Shown piece by piece: positions 6,882-15,900 of a DNA stretch of 37,310 bases (position 1 is its first letter; every line of letters begins with the position of its first letter). The notes under the pieces were generated by a model that worked only from the letters and a program-made list of their open reading frames with translations, was not told the origin of the DNA and searched no databases. A program made the position numbers and the translations under genes. The stretch covers positions 1-37,310 of the forward strand of contig JACMMP010000233.1 of NCBI GenBank assembly GCA_014378995.1, read 5' to 3'. This stretch comes from Hyphomonadaceae bacterium. Its GTDB lineage: Bacteria > Pseudomonadota > Alphaproteobacteria > Caulobacterales > Aquidulcibacteraceae.

Positions 6882-8572
6882 TGTGCGGCATTGCCGGCAT
6901 TATCGGCGAAGCCGAAGGCGCCCGCGCGCTGATCAAGGCCATCGCGCACCGCGGGCCGAACGGCATCCGCGTCGAGGAAAGCGCGCAATACTCGCTGGCG
7001 CACGCGCGGCTTTCGATCATCGACCTCGAAGGCGGTTGGCAGCCGCTGCACGCCGCCGGCTCCACCATTATCGGCAATGGCGAGATCTACAATTATCTGG
7101 AACTGGCGGAAGAGTATCAGCTCAAAGGCAAGCTCTCGACCGGCTCCGATTTCGAACCGCTGCTGCACATCTACGCACAAGAAGGCGAGCGCGCGTTCGA
7201 TCGCTTGCGCGGCATGTATGCGTTTTGCTTGATCGGCGCCGATGGCCGCACCTGGCTGGTGCGCGATGGCTTCGGCATCAAGCCGCTCTACATCCGCGCA
7301 CACAACGGCGCCGTCGCGTTCGCCTCAGAGCCCCGCGCCTTCGGTAAGGCGCGCGTTGCGCCAGCGATCAGCAAGCAAGTCGCAGCGTTGCATTACACGC
7401 TGGAGAACGAGACGGCATGGCCCGGCGTCACACGGCTTGAGCCGGGTGAAATCATTGAGATCGTCGAGGGCAAACCCAAGCGTCACCGCATCCGCGCCGC
7501 CATCTCCCCTCCCTCCCCCACAAGGGGGGAGGGTTCGATCGAGCACGCCATCGCCCAACTCGACCGCATCTTCGAAGATTCCATCAAAGTCCACCAGCGC
7601 TCGGATGTGCCTTACGGGCTCTTCCTCTCAGGCGGCATCGACAGCACCGCTGTCGCCACCATGATGGCGCGGCTGAACGAGCGTCCCGTCGTCGCCTATA
7701 CGTGCGGCTTCGATGTGCCGGAAGCGCGCGATGAGCGCGGCCAGGCTGAACGCGTCGCGCGCGCGCTGAAGCTCGATTGGAACGACATCAGCTTTGACGA
7801 AGACGATTTCTGGCGCATCGCGCCGCACGTGGCGTGGGCGATGGACGATCCCGTTGCCGACTATGCGTGCTTGCCGACCTACAAGCTCGCGGAGGCCGCA
7901 AAGGCGCGCCTCACCGTCGTACTCACCGGCGAAGGCGGCGATGAACTCTTCGGCGGCTATTCCCGCTATCGCCGCGCCATGCGGCCAAGCTGGCTTGGTG
8001 GGCGGCCAGCCGAGCCGCAAACGGATGACGTGCTGGGGCCGGATGCAATCGATGCTTGGCGCAAGCACGCACACGCTGACCGCGGGCCACTCACTACACT
8101 CCAAAGCGCGCAAGCCGCCGACATCGCCACCTGGCTGCCGAACGATCTGCTCTTGAAGCTCGACCGCATGCTGATGGCGCATGGCCTCGAAGGCCGCACG
8201 CCGTTCCTCGACCCGGAAGTCGCCGCGTTCGCGTTCAACTTGCCGGACGATCTCAAAGTGCGCGGCAAGTTCGGCAAATACATCCTGCGCGCGTGGCTTG
8301 AGAAGAACTGCGCCGCCGCCGAACCCTGGGCGAAGAAGAAGGGCTTCACCGTCCCGGTCGCGTCCTGGATCGCGCCCCGCGCCGGCGCGCTGGCGAAGTC
8401 ATTGCCGAACGTCGAAGCCGTCCGCGCCGCTGCCGATTCCGGCACGATCCGCATGATCTTCAGCGACGACGCCCACGCCGCGCTGCGCTATCCGATGATG
8501 TTCCTGGGCCTCTGGGGCCGCATCCACGTCGATGGCGAGGCGCCCGAGGCGGCGCTGGCGAGCTTGCTCTGA
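6881..8572 (+). CDS. asnB: Asparagine synthase (glutamine-hydrolysing) family amidotransferase
   Basis: The 563-residue protein has an N-terminal class II glutaminase domain with Cys2 as nucleophile ('MCGIAGIIG') and a C-terminal ATP-pyrophosphatase synthetase domain with the PP-loop 'FLSGGIDSTAV' (about 246-256) and 'LTGEGGDELFGGYSRY'. ATP and glutamine would be used to amidate a carboxylate: aspartate in true AsnB, or a uronic acid or peptide in polysaccharide-cluster relatives. Coupling to a glycosyltransferase makes sugar amidation a real alternative. Between the domains, about residues 208-219, 'SPPSPTRGEG' is encoded by a palindromic repeat inserted in frame. The start is fixed because Cys2 must follow Met1. 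Confidence 0.88.
   Translation: MCGIAGIIGEAEGARALIKAIAHRGPNGIRVEESAQYSLAHARLSIIDLEGGWQPLHAAGSTIIGNGEIYNYLELAEEYQLKGKLSTGSDFEPLLHIYAQEGERAFDRLRGMYAFCLIGADGRTWLVRDGFGIKPLYIRAHNGAVAFASEPRAFGKARVAPAISKQVAALHYTLENETAWPGVTRLEPGEIIEIVEGKPKRHRIRAAISPPSPTRGEGSIEHAIAQLDRIFEDSIKVHQRSDVPYGLFLSGGIDSTAVATMMARLNERPVVAYTCGFDVPEARDERGQAERVARALKLDWNDISFDEDDFWRIAPHVAWAMDDPVADYACLPTYKLAEAAKARLTVVLTGEGGDELFGGYSRYRRAMRPSWLGGRPAEPQTDDVLGPDAIDAWRKHAHADRGPLTTLQSAQAADIATWLPNDLLLKLDRMLMAHGLEGRTPFLDPEVAAFAFNLPDDLKVRGKFGKYILRAWLEKNCAAAEPWAKKKGFTVPVASWIAPRAGALAKSLPNVEAVRAAADSGTIRMIFSDDAHAALRYPMMFLGLWGRIHVDGEAPEAALASLL
7504..7536 (+). repeat. Palindromic element inside the asnB coding sequence
   Basis: CCCTCCCCC (7511-7519) and GGGGGAGGG (7525-7533) form a perfect 9-bp stem with a 5-base loop. 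The sequence is typical of dispersed intergenic palindromes, yet here it is read in frame as 'SPPSPTRGEG' in the linker between the glutaminase and synthetase domains of AsnB. Confidence 0.75.
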
Positions 8573-8669
8573 TGGTTACTTAAGCGAAATTGACTGGCCT
8601 CCCGCAGCCCCAAGTGGTTGAGCCCGCGCCCCGTAGGGCCTATTTGTCGGGCTCGCACCGAGGACCTTC

Positions 8670-9530
8670 ATGAACCCCGCTTCCGTCATTCGCATACCGC
8701 GCGTGGAATCCACGCCGCTCGAGATCGGCAACAATCTGCCGCTCACCTTCATTTGCGGCCCGTGCCAGCTTGAGAGCCGGAGCCACGCTTTGGAGTCGGC
8801 GGAGTTTCTGCGCGACGTGTTCAAACGCTGCGGCGCGGGCTTCATCTACAAAACCAGTTTCGACAAAGCGAACCGCTCCAGCCTCGGCACCAAGCGCGGC
8901 GCCGGGCTTTCCGTCGCTGGTCCGATCTTCGAGGAAATCCGCACCAAGCTCGGCATCCCGGTGCTCACCGACGTCCACCTGCCCGAGCAATGCGATGACG
9001 TCGCCGAAGTGGTGGACGTGCTGCAGATCCCGGCCTTCCTTTGCCGCCAGACTGATCTGCTCGTCGCCGCCGCTGAAACTGGCAAGCCGATCAACGTCAA
9101 GAAGGGCCAGTTCCTGGCGCCGTGGGACATGAAGCACGTGATCGCCAAGATCACGGGTTCTGGAAATCCCAACGTGATGGCGTGCGAACGCGGGGCCAGC
9201 TTCGGCTACAACACGCTGGTCTCCGACATGCGCGCGATCCCGATCATGAAAAGCTTCGGCGCGCCGGTTGTGTTCGACGCCACACACTCGGTGCAACAAC
9301 CGGGCGGACGCGGGGACACCAGCGGCGGCGAACGCCAGTTCGTGCCGATCCTCGCGCGCGCTGCGGTTGCGATCGGCGTCGCCACCGTGTTTCTCGAAGC
9401 GCACCCCGATCCGGACAATGCGCCCAGTGACGGCCCCAACATGGTGCCGTTCGATCAGCTCGAAGATTTGGTCCGTGATCTAGTGGCGTTCGACAAGCTG
9501 GCCAAGCAAACAGCCATCGCGGCGGAATAG
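8670..9530 (+). CDS. kdsA: 3-deoxy-8-phosphooctulonate synthase (KDO-8-phosphate synthase)
   Basis: Condenses phosphoenolpyruvate with arabinose 5-phosphate to KDO 8-phosphate, the step after KdsD. The 286-residue length is standard, and the family motifs are all present: 'ICGPCQLES' (28-36), 'KTSFDKANRSS', 'DVHLPEQ', 'NVKKGQFLAPWDM', 'ERGASFGYNTLVSDMR', 'DATHSVQQPGG' and 'LEAHPDPDNAPSDGPN'. Cys32 in the GPC motif corresponds to the metal-ligand Cys of the metal-dependent class (Aquifex type), whereas the E. coli class has Asn there. A 97-bp gap separates it from asnB. A 59-residue gene follows 3 bases after its stop. Confidence 0.97.
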   Translation: MNPASVIRIPRVESTPLEIGNNLPLTFICGPCQLESRSHALESAEFLRDVFKRCGAGFIYKTSFDKANRSSLGTKRGAGLSVAGPIFEEIRTKLGIPVLTDVHLPEQCDDVAEVVDVLQIPAFLCRQTDLLVAAAETGKPINVKKGQFLAPWDMKHVIAKITGSGNPNVMACERGASFGYNTLVSDMRAIPIMKSFGAPVVFDATHSVQQPGGRGDTSGGERQFVPILARAAVAIGVATVFLEAHPDPDNAPSDGPNMVPFDQLEDLVRDLVAFDKLAKQTAIAAE

Positions 9531-9533
9531 CCG

Positions 9534-9713
9534 ATGGCCGAACGCTTTGAACGCCACCGCCAGCCCTGGACGTACGATGAACTCCAGAAGCTGCACATGC
9601 TGGCGAAAAAGGACATGTCGCTCAAAGCCATCGCCAAGGCCCTCACGCGCAGCGAAGAATCCGTCAAGGACCGGGCCAAGGCTGATGGGCTGAAGATCGC
9701 GAAATTACGCTGA
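9534..9713 (+). CDS. Small Myb/SANT-like helix-turn-helix protein
   Basis: A 59-residue protein starting 3 bases after the kdsA stop, so almost certainly co-transcribed. The sequence has a Trp at residue 12 ('QPWTYDELQKLHMLAK'), then 'MSLKAIAKALTRSEESVKDRA' and 'GLKIAKLR'. This three-helix pattern (an aromatic in helix 1, then S..AIA..L.RS..SV..RA as the recognition helix) is that of small SANT/Myb-like DNA-binding proteins. It may regulate or just accompany kdsA expression; the target is unknown. The stop lies 12 bp from the end of the convergent DUF2007 gene. Confidence 0.75.
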   Translation: MAERFERHRQPWTYDELQKLHMLAKKDMSLKAIAKALTRSEESVKDRAKADGLKIAKLR

Positions 9714-9725
9714 GCGTCCGCCGCG

Positions 9726-10547
9726 TTACAAGTTTGGCGTGCGTTGCTCGGTGCGCTCGATTTCCCCGAACCTATCATAAACCCTCAGCGTCTCTAGGAA
9801 GCCGTCGCGATCGAGATCGACTTCCGAACGCTCCAGCCGGTATGGCCCGTAATGGTCAATGCGCGCGACGTGTCCGTAGCGATGATCGAGCATTTCCTCG
9901 CGCACGAGCACCCCGCCTTCGAAAAATTGCGTGGCGTCAGGGACTTCATTGCTGTCGGTATCGACAAGGTTACGAATGCGTATGCCGTGGCGAAACTCTG
10001 ATCGCGTCTCAAAGACGCCGTCGAAATTGCGATCGCTTTGCTCGTCAATCGGTACGCCCACCTCGTCATAGATAGAGATGACATCGATCTGGCCGTCGAA
10101 ATTCGAGTCCTGTTCGGCCTTATAAGCCAGGCTCGAGCCCAGCCGGTAAGACCAAGTAAAATCGTCGCGCCCATCGCCGTTCTGATCCAGGCTCTCGCTA
10201 GTTTCGGCGATCGTGAACCGGCTGTTGTCGAGCGCCACCTTCAGCGCCCAACCGGCCACTACGCCCACCGCAAGAAACACCAGCGCCGCGACGAAGCGAA
10301 AACGCTTGCCGGGTTGCGCCACCGCATCGGACGGGCCGCTCTGGCGCTCCCAATTCAGCAGCAACGCACGCGCACGGTCGTAGTCTTCGTCCGCCACCAA
10401 CACTTGCAGCGTCCCGCCAGCTGGCAATTCGCCGGCCGCGCCTTGCAAAGCCTCGCCGTGAAGGTGCGCTATGATGCCCTCTTCGGAAAGCAAATGCGCA
10501 AGCATGTGCGCCTCGGCCGCATTGGCCGGCAAGTACGCCTGTCGCAT
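9726..10547 (-). CDS. DUF2007-type membrane protein with Ca-binding-like DxDxDG loops
   Basis: A 273-residue protein in three parts. Residues 1-66 ('MRQAYLPANAAEAHMLAHLL' to 'DEDYDRARALLL') resemble the DUF2007 putative signal-transducing domain. A transmembrane helix ('FVAALVFLAVGVVAGWALKVAL', about 83-104) follows. The rest carries five acidic loops like EF-hand or dockerin calcium sites: 'DQNGDGRDD', 'DSNFDGQID', 'DRNFDGVFE', 'DTDSNEVPD' and 'DLDRDGFLE'. It would be anchored in the inner membrane with the loops probably in the periplasm. The ATG at 10547 is supported by a GAGGGGG ribosome site and the domain start. Function is unknown; linking a small cytoplasmic domain to outer Ca loops suggests sensing, which is inference. 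Confidence 0.75.
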   Translation of the reverse strand: MRQAYLPANAAEAHMLAHLLSEEGIIAHLHGEALQGAAGELPAGGTLQVLVADEDYDRARALLLNWERQSGPSDAVAQPGKRFRFVAALVFLAVGVVAGWALKVALDNSRFTIAETSESLDQNGDGRDDFTWSYRLGSSLAYKAEQDSNFDGQIDVISIYDEVGVPIDEQSDRNFDGVFETRSEFRHGIRIRNLVDTDSNEVPDATQFFEGGVLVREEMLDHRYGHVARIDHYGPYRLERSEVDLDRDGFLETLRVYDRFGEIERTEQRTPNL

Positions 10548-10675
10548 TTCACACACCCCCTCGCGTTCAGCCGACCGTTTCCGGCGCAAAGGTAGGATGT
10601 GAGACGAACCCTGTGAAGCAAAAGTACGAATCTGGCAGGGCGCTCATAATGCTTCATCGGCAGACAAATCGGCTC

Positions 10676-11089
10676 TCAGACTTTTGCTTGAAGCACGCCC
10701 GAGGCCAGCACCGGGATCAAGAACGCAACCGTCAGAACCGTGTTGGACACGGCGTTGAGCGCAAAGCCGGTCGCCACCGAGATCGCACTATCGATCACGT
10801 ACCAAATCAACACGGCCACTGTGAGTTCGCCCCAAATCGGCGCGCCGGTGCGGATGGCGGCAAGCATGGTGAGCGCCCAGCCCATCGTCAGCGCGCCTTG
10901 CAAGCCGAGGCCGAACCGCATTGCGTTTGTCTCAAACGCCGCGGCGTTCTCACCGCCGCCGCTGAACAAAGTATAGAGCGTCCGCACCAAGCCATCGGCC
11001 GGCGGCACAGCCGCCGTCGCCAGTACGACGCCAAACGCGAACACGCCCCAGCACCAAACCTTCATCCAATTCGCCCACAAACCTTGCAT
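10676..11089 (-). CDS. Small integral membrane protein of unknown function
   Basis: A 137-residue protein made almost entirely of four hydrophobic segments (about residues 10-28, 56-78, 84-104 and 112-132) joined by short loops. No catalytic motif was recognised. It is transcribed divergently from an XRE/MmyB-type regulator across a 101-bp gap with a perfect 17-bp palindrome, so it is likely the regulator's main target. The 128-bp stretch before its 3' end (10548-10675) shows no gene. Confidence 0.65.
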   Translation of the reverse strand: MQGLWANWMKVWCWGVFAFGVVLATAAVPPADGLVRTLYTLFSGGGENAAAFETNAMRFGLGLQGALTMGWALTMLAAIRTGAPIWGELTVAVLIWYVIDSAISVATGFALNAVSNTVLTVAFLIPVLASGVLQAKV

Positions 11090-11140
11090 GATCGTCTCCT
11101 ATCAATAGGGCGATCCCATCATCAGCGCGTAAGGCCCGCA

Positions 11141-11157
11141 ATTACCTCAGAGGTAAT
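11141..11157. promoter_or_regulatory. Perfect palindromic operator candidate
   Basis: ATTACCTCAGAGGTAAT is two perfect 8-bp arms around a single central A. It lies between the divergent membrane protein (start 11089) and the XRE regulator (start 11191), in a local AT-rich spot within GC-rich DNA. The position and symmetry suit a dimeric helix-turn-helix repressor that would control both genes. Confidence 0.6.
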
Positions 11158-11190
11158 GGACAAACCGCATCACCACGGTGACGATGCCGC

Positions 11191-11982
11191 ATGCTCACCG
11201 ATACCCTCAAGCGAGAACCAACAGCGTTCGCAACCGCGCTGCGCCGCTTCCGCTCATCCCGCCGCATGAGTCAGCTCGATCTTGCGCTCGCCAGCGATGT
11301 TTCCTCGCGGCACGTTTCGTTCCTGGAATCTGGGCGCGCGCAACCGAGCCGCGACATGGTTCTGCAACTCGGCGCCGCGCTGCTGCTGCCGCTGCAGGCG
11401 CGCAATGCCCTGCTGCAGACCGCAGGCTTCACGCCCGCCTTTCCCGCATCGCCACTCGACTCGGACTCTCTGAGCCCGTTCCGCGCCATACTCAACGATA
11501 TGATCGCGCGCCATTCGCCCTATCCGGCCATGCTGGTCGACCGCCACTGGACGGTGCTTGAAGCCAATGCCAGTGCGCGCGCGTTGCTCGACGCACTCGG
11601 CGGCGGTGGTGGCGAGAGCAACATCGTCCGGATGATGATTGAGAGCCAGCAAGCCGCCGCGCTCATCGCCAATTACGCCGAGGTGCTCGCCGAACTGCAA
11701 TCGCGCATGCAGATGGAGGCGCTGGAGGCCGGCGACGATCCGGTATTCGCCGAACTGCTCGGCGCACTGGAACGCGCCTGCGCGCGGCTTCCGCCCGTGA
11801 GCGCAACCGCGCCGCGCCGTCCATTGCTGCCGCTGATCATCAACAGCCCGGCGGGCGCGCTTAGCTTTCTCTCCGCCATCGCGCATTTCGGCACCACCGA
11901 AGACGTCACCATCCGCGACCTGCGCCTAGAATTGCTCTTCCCCGCCGACGACCAGACGCGGGCCGCGCTCGCGGCGCTTTAA
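11191..11982 (+). CDS. XRE-family transcriptional regulator with MmyB-like ligand-binding domain
   Basis: Residues about 12-66 form a Cro/XRE helix-turn-helix: 'LRRFRSSRRMSQLDLALASD' then 'SSRHVSFLESGRAQPSRDMV'. The remaining 190 residues match the MmyB-like regulator domain, with 'PYPAMLVDRHWTVLEANASA' a recognisable PAS-like segment. Members bind an unknown small molecule, perhaps a fatty acid, and usually sit beside a divergent gene they control. Here that gene is the small membrane protein, with the palindrome between. At 263 residues the length is normal for the family. Confidence 0.9.
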   Translation: MLTDTLKREPTAFATALRRFRSSRRMSQLDLALASDVSSRHVSFLESGRAQPSRDMVLQLGAALLLPLQARNALLQTAGFTPAFPASPLDSDSLSPFRAILNDMIARHSPYPAMLVDRHWTVLEANASARALLDALGGGGGESNIVRMMIESQQAAALIANYAEVLAELQSRMQMEALEAGDDPVFAELLGALERACARLPPVSATAPRRPLLPLIINSPAGALSFLSAIAHFGTTEDVTIRDLRLELLFPADDQTRAALAAL

Positions 11983-11984
11983 TT

Positions 11985-12004
11985 TCCACCCGGGAATGGG
12001 TGGA
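11985..12004 (+). terminator. Short hairpin after the XRE regulator
   Basis: TCCACCC (11985-11991) and GGGTGGA (11998-12004) form a 7-bp stem 3 bases past the regulator's stop. No T-tract follows, so this is a weak terminator candidate that may separate it from the carotenoid oxygenase gene 51 bp on. Confidence 0.35.
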
Positions 12005-12054
12005 GAGTTGTGATTGGCTGCGGGGTGCGCGATCATCCGCCGCGAGGATACGCC

Positions 12055-13527
12055 ATGCAGCTCACCCGTCACAAACCCATCGTTACGTCGCTGAAGCCTT
12101 CGAACCACCCCTACCTCAACGGCGCCTGGACGCCGTTGCACGAAGAGGTGGATGCGCTCGAGCTTGAGGTGATCGAAGGCGCGATCCCGACCGACATTGA
12201 CGGCGTTTATCTCCGCAACACCGAGAACCAGATTCACCAGCCGCTCGGCCGTTTCCACCCGTTCGACGGCGACGGCATGCTGCACCAGATCGATTTTGCC
12301 AACGGCCGCGCCAATTACCGCAACCGCTTCGTCCGCACCCGCTGCTTCCACGCCGAGCAGGAAGCGCAAGACTCGCTCTGGGGCGGGCTGATGGATCGCG
12401 TCGGCGTCTCCAAGCGGCCGGGCTTCGGCGCGCATGGCGGCTTGAAGGATTCCTCCTCCACCGATGTTATCGTCCACGCCGGCAAGGCGCTCTCGACCTT
12501 TTACCAATGCGGCGAAGCTTATGTCGTCGATCCGGAAACGCTGGAGACCGAGGGCGTCGCGCATTGGGGGCCGCTCGACGGCGTCTCCGCGCATCCGAAG
12601 GTGGACGAGCGCACCGGCGAGCTCATGTTCTTCAACTATTCAACGCACGCGCCCTACATGCATTACGGCGTCGTCGATGCGGACAATAAGCTCATCCACT
12701 ATCGCCCGGTGCCGCTGCCCGGTCCGCGCTTGCCGCACGACATGGCATTCACCGAGAATTACGCGATCCTCAACGACTTCCCGCTGTTCTGGGACCCGGA
12801 GGCGCTGAAGCTCAACGCGCACGTCGTGCGCATGCACCCGGGCATCCCCTCGCGCTTCGCCATCGTGCCGCGCCGCGGCAACGGTGAAATCCGCTGGTTC
12901 GAAGCTGCGCCCACCTTCGTGCTGCACTGGACCAACGCCTACGAGGACGGCGACGAGATCGTGCTCGACGGCTATTTCCAATCCAACCCCGAGCCCGGCA
13001 AGTTCAAGGACGCGCCGCAGGGCTACGAACACATGATGGGGCATCTGGACGAGCACACGTTCCAGTCGCGTCTGCACCGCTGGCGCTTCAATCTGAAAAC
13101 CGGCGCCACGCAAGAGGAGACGCTCGACCCGCGCATTCTCGAATTCGGCACCATCAATCAGCGCGTCGCCGGACGCAAATATCGCTACGTCTATTCCACC
13201 ACCTCAAAGCCCGGCTGGTTTCTGTTCACCGGTTTCGTGAAGCACGATCTCGAAACGCGCACGTCCGAAAGCTACGAACTCGGCGAAGGTCGCTACGGCT
13301 CTGAGGCGCCGTTCGCGCCGCGCATTGGCGCGACGGACGAGGACGACGGCTACCTTGTCAGCTTTGTCATCGATGAAAATCGCGGCACGGCCGAGTGCGT
13401 GCTGATCGACGCAAAACGCATCGACGACGGCCCCGTCGTCCGCATCGCGCTACCGCACAAAATCTGCTCCGGCACCCACGCCTGCTGGGCCGACCGCCAA
13501 TTCATCCGCGACCGGAAACGCCCATGA
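12055..13527 (+). CDS. Carotenoid oxygenase family (RPE65/CCD/lignostilbene dioxygenase type)
   Basis: A 490-residue iron-dependent dioxygenase of the carotenoid-cleavage family. The four iron-binding His are all present in their expected contexts: H180 ('SAHPK'), H228 ('LPHDMAFTENY'), H291 ('VLHWTNAY') and H475 ('SGTHACW'). The family entry 'GVYLRNTENQIH' and 'FDGDGMLHQI' are also clear. It cleaves a C=C bond of a carotenoid, apocarotenoid or stilbene; which one cannot be read. ATG 12055 has a GAGGA ribosome site about 8 bases upstream. Its TGA overlaps the ATG of the thiolase gene (ATGA), implying a joint pathway. Confidence 0.9.
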   Translation: MQLTRHKPIVTSLKPSNHPYLNGAWTPLHEEVDALELEVIEGAIPTDIDGVYLRNTENQIHQPLGRFHPFDGDGMLHQIDFANGRANYRNRFVRTRCFHAEQEAQDSLWGGLMDRVGVSKRPGFGAHGGLKDSSSTDVIVHAGKALSTFYQCGEAYVVDPETLETEGVAHWGPLDGVSAHPKVDERTGELMFFNYSTHAPYMHYGVVDADNKLIHYRPVPLPGPRLPHDMAFTENYAILNDFPLFWDPEALKLNAHVVRMHPGIPSRFAIVPRRGNGEIRWFEAAPTFVLHWTNAYEDGDEIVLDGYFQSNPEPGKFKDAPQGYEHMMGHLDEHTFQSRLHRWRFNLKTGATQEETLDPRILEFGTINQRVAGRKYRYVYSTTSKPGWFLFTGFVKHDLETRTSESYELGEGRYGSEAPFAPRIGATDEDDGYLVSFVIDENRGTAECVLIDAKRIDDGPVVRIALPHKICSGTHACWADRQFIRDRKRP

Positions 13528-14741
13528 CCTACATTCTCGGCGGCTGGCAGACCGACTTCGCCGATAATTGGGCGCGCAAGGGCTGGGACACCGCCACCGC
13601 GTTCGCGGAGACGGTCGGCGGCGGCCTCGCCGCTGTTGATCTCGAACCGAAGGACATCGAGTGCGGCCATGTCGGCAATTTCGCCGGCGAGCTGTTCGCC
13701 GGCCAGGGGCTGCTCGGCGGCTTCTTCGGCATGCTGCACGCCGATTTCAACGGCATGCCGACAGCGCGCCACGAAGCCGCGTGCGCCTCGGGGAGCGTCG
13801 CCATCCTCGCCGCAGCCGCGGAAATCGAAGCCGGCCGCTACGATCTCGCCTGCGTCGTCGGCTTCGAGCAGATGCGCAACGTCTCCGGCGAACAAGCCGC
13901 CCGCAATCTCGGCGCCGCCGCTTGGGCCGGCCAGGAATATCTCGACACGCCGTTCGCGTGGCCGAAAGCGTTCTCCGATCTCGCCGGCGAATACGAAGAG
14001 CGCTACGGCCTCGACTATCGCCACCTGATGGGCATCAGCGAAAACAATTTCGCCAACGCCAAGCGCAATCCCAACGCGCAAACGCGCAAGTACACATTTG
14101 CGCCCGAGAATTTCACCGAAGACGACGAAACCAATCCGGTCATCGTCGGCCGCACGCGCAAGATGGATTGCGGCCAGATCACCGATGGCGGCGCCGTCGT
14201 GTTTCTCGCTTCACCGCAGCGCGCGGCCGAATACGCCAAGCAACGCGGCATCGCGCTCGACAGCATTCCGCGCATCAAGGGCTGGGGCCACCGCTCGGCG
14301 CCGATCTCGTACGCAGCCAAAGTTCGCGCCAGCGCCGGCGCCGAGTACGTCTTCCCACAAGTGCGCCGCGCCATTGAGGATGCGCGCGCCCGCGCCGGCG
14401 TTTCGCTCGACCAGATCGACGCGGTCGAGACGCACGATTGCTTCGCCGTCACTGAATACATGGCCATCGATCATCTTGGCCTCACCGCGCCGGGCGAAAG
14501 CTGGAAAGCGATCGAGAACGGCCACATCGCCCTTGGCGGCAAGCTGCCGATCAATCCGTCCGGCGGCCTCATCGGCCTCGGCCATCCCGTCGGCGCGACG
14601 GGCGTGCGCATGGCGCTCGACGCCGCCAAGCAAGTCGCGGGCACGGCCGGCGACTACCAGGTCGACGGCGCCCGCACCGTGCAAACGCTCAACATCGGCG
14701 GCTCGGCCACCACGACGGTGAGCTTCGTCATCGGGGTTTGA
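13524..14741 (+). CDS. Thiolase-family acetyl-CoA acetyltransferase (SCP-x-like)
   Basis: A 405-residue thiolase-fold enzyme. Cys87 in 'HEAACASGSVA' is the acylated nucleophile, and 'VETHDCFAVTEY' and 'GGLIGLGHPVGATG' carry the catalytic His residues. The C-terminal end reads 'LNIGGSATTT', without the second catalytic Cys of classical degradative thiolases, as in the SCP2/SCP-x-like group. It may cleave or form a beta-keto acyl-CoA. The ATG at 13524 overlaps the stop of the carotenoid oxygenase by 4 bases (ATGA), so the enzyme may process a product of that cleavage after CoA activation. That link is inference. Confidence 0.88.
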   Translation: MTYILGGWQTDFADNWARKGWDTATAFAETVGGGLAAVDLEPKDIECGHVGNFAGELFAGQGLLGGFFGMLHADFNGMPTARHEAACASGSVAILAAAAEIEAGRYDLACVVGFEQMRNVSGEQAARNLGAAAWAGQEYLDTPFAWPKAFSDLAGEYEERYGLDYRHLMGISENNFANAKRNPNAQTRKYTFAPENFTEDDETNPVIVGRTRKMDCGQITDGGAVVFLASPQRAAEYAKQRGIALDSIPRIKGWGHRSAPISYAAKVRASAGAEYVFPQVRRAIEDARARAGVSLDQIDAVETHDCFAVTEYMAIDHLGLTAPGESWKAIENGHIALGGKLPINPSGGLIGLGHPVGATGVRMALDAAKQVAGTAGDYQVDGARTVQTLNIGGSATTTVSFVIGV

Positions 14742-14892
14742 GCCCGCGTTTCGGCAAGTGACCGCCGTCACGACGGTTTGCGCTGACGCGCCCCAAATTG
14801 AATGAGGCGGCGGGATCGGTCCCACGGAGCTGCTGGCGTTCAACCCGCAAAAGCGACCAGTATCTCCCCACCCGATCCCGTTGCCGGTCCAT

Positions 14893-14919
14893 TTGCGTGC
14901 TGACGCAATCGGCCATAAG
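14893..14919 (+). promoter_or_regulatory. Palindrome and possible promoter before the UDP-xylose synthase gene
   Basis: TTGCGT (14893-14898) and ACGCAA (14903-14908) form a perfect inverted repeat with a 4-base centre, followed by CATAAG (14914-14919) nine bases before the ATG. It could be a -35/-10 pair (the 15-bp spacer is short) or a regulator site. The rest of the 186-bp gap 14742-14927 holds only a small CCGTC/GACGG hairpin near the thiolase end. Confidence 0.3.
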
Positions 14920-14927
14920 ACGCCCGC

Positions 14928-15896
<969 letters not shown>

Positions 15897-15900
15897 CCCG

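Noticed and set aside
10613-11269. Plus-strand frame of 218 codons across the divergent promoter
   Set aside because: It runs through the palindrome and the membrane protein's antisense with no domain and basic, His/Arg-rich composition typical of a shadow frame.
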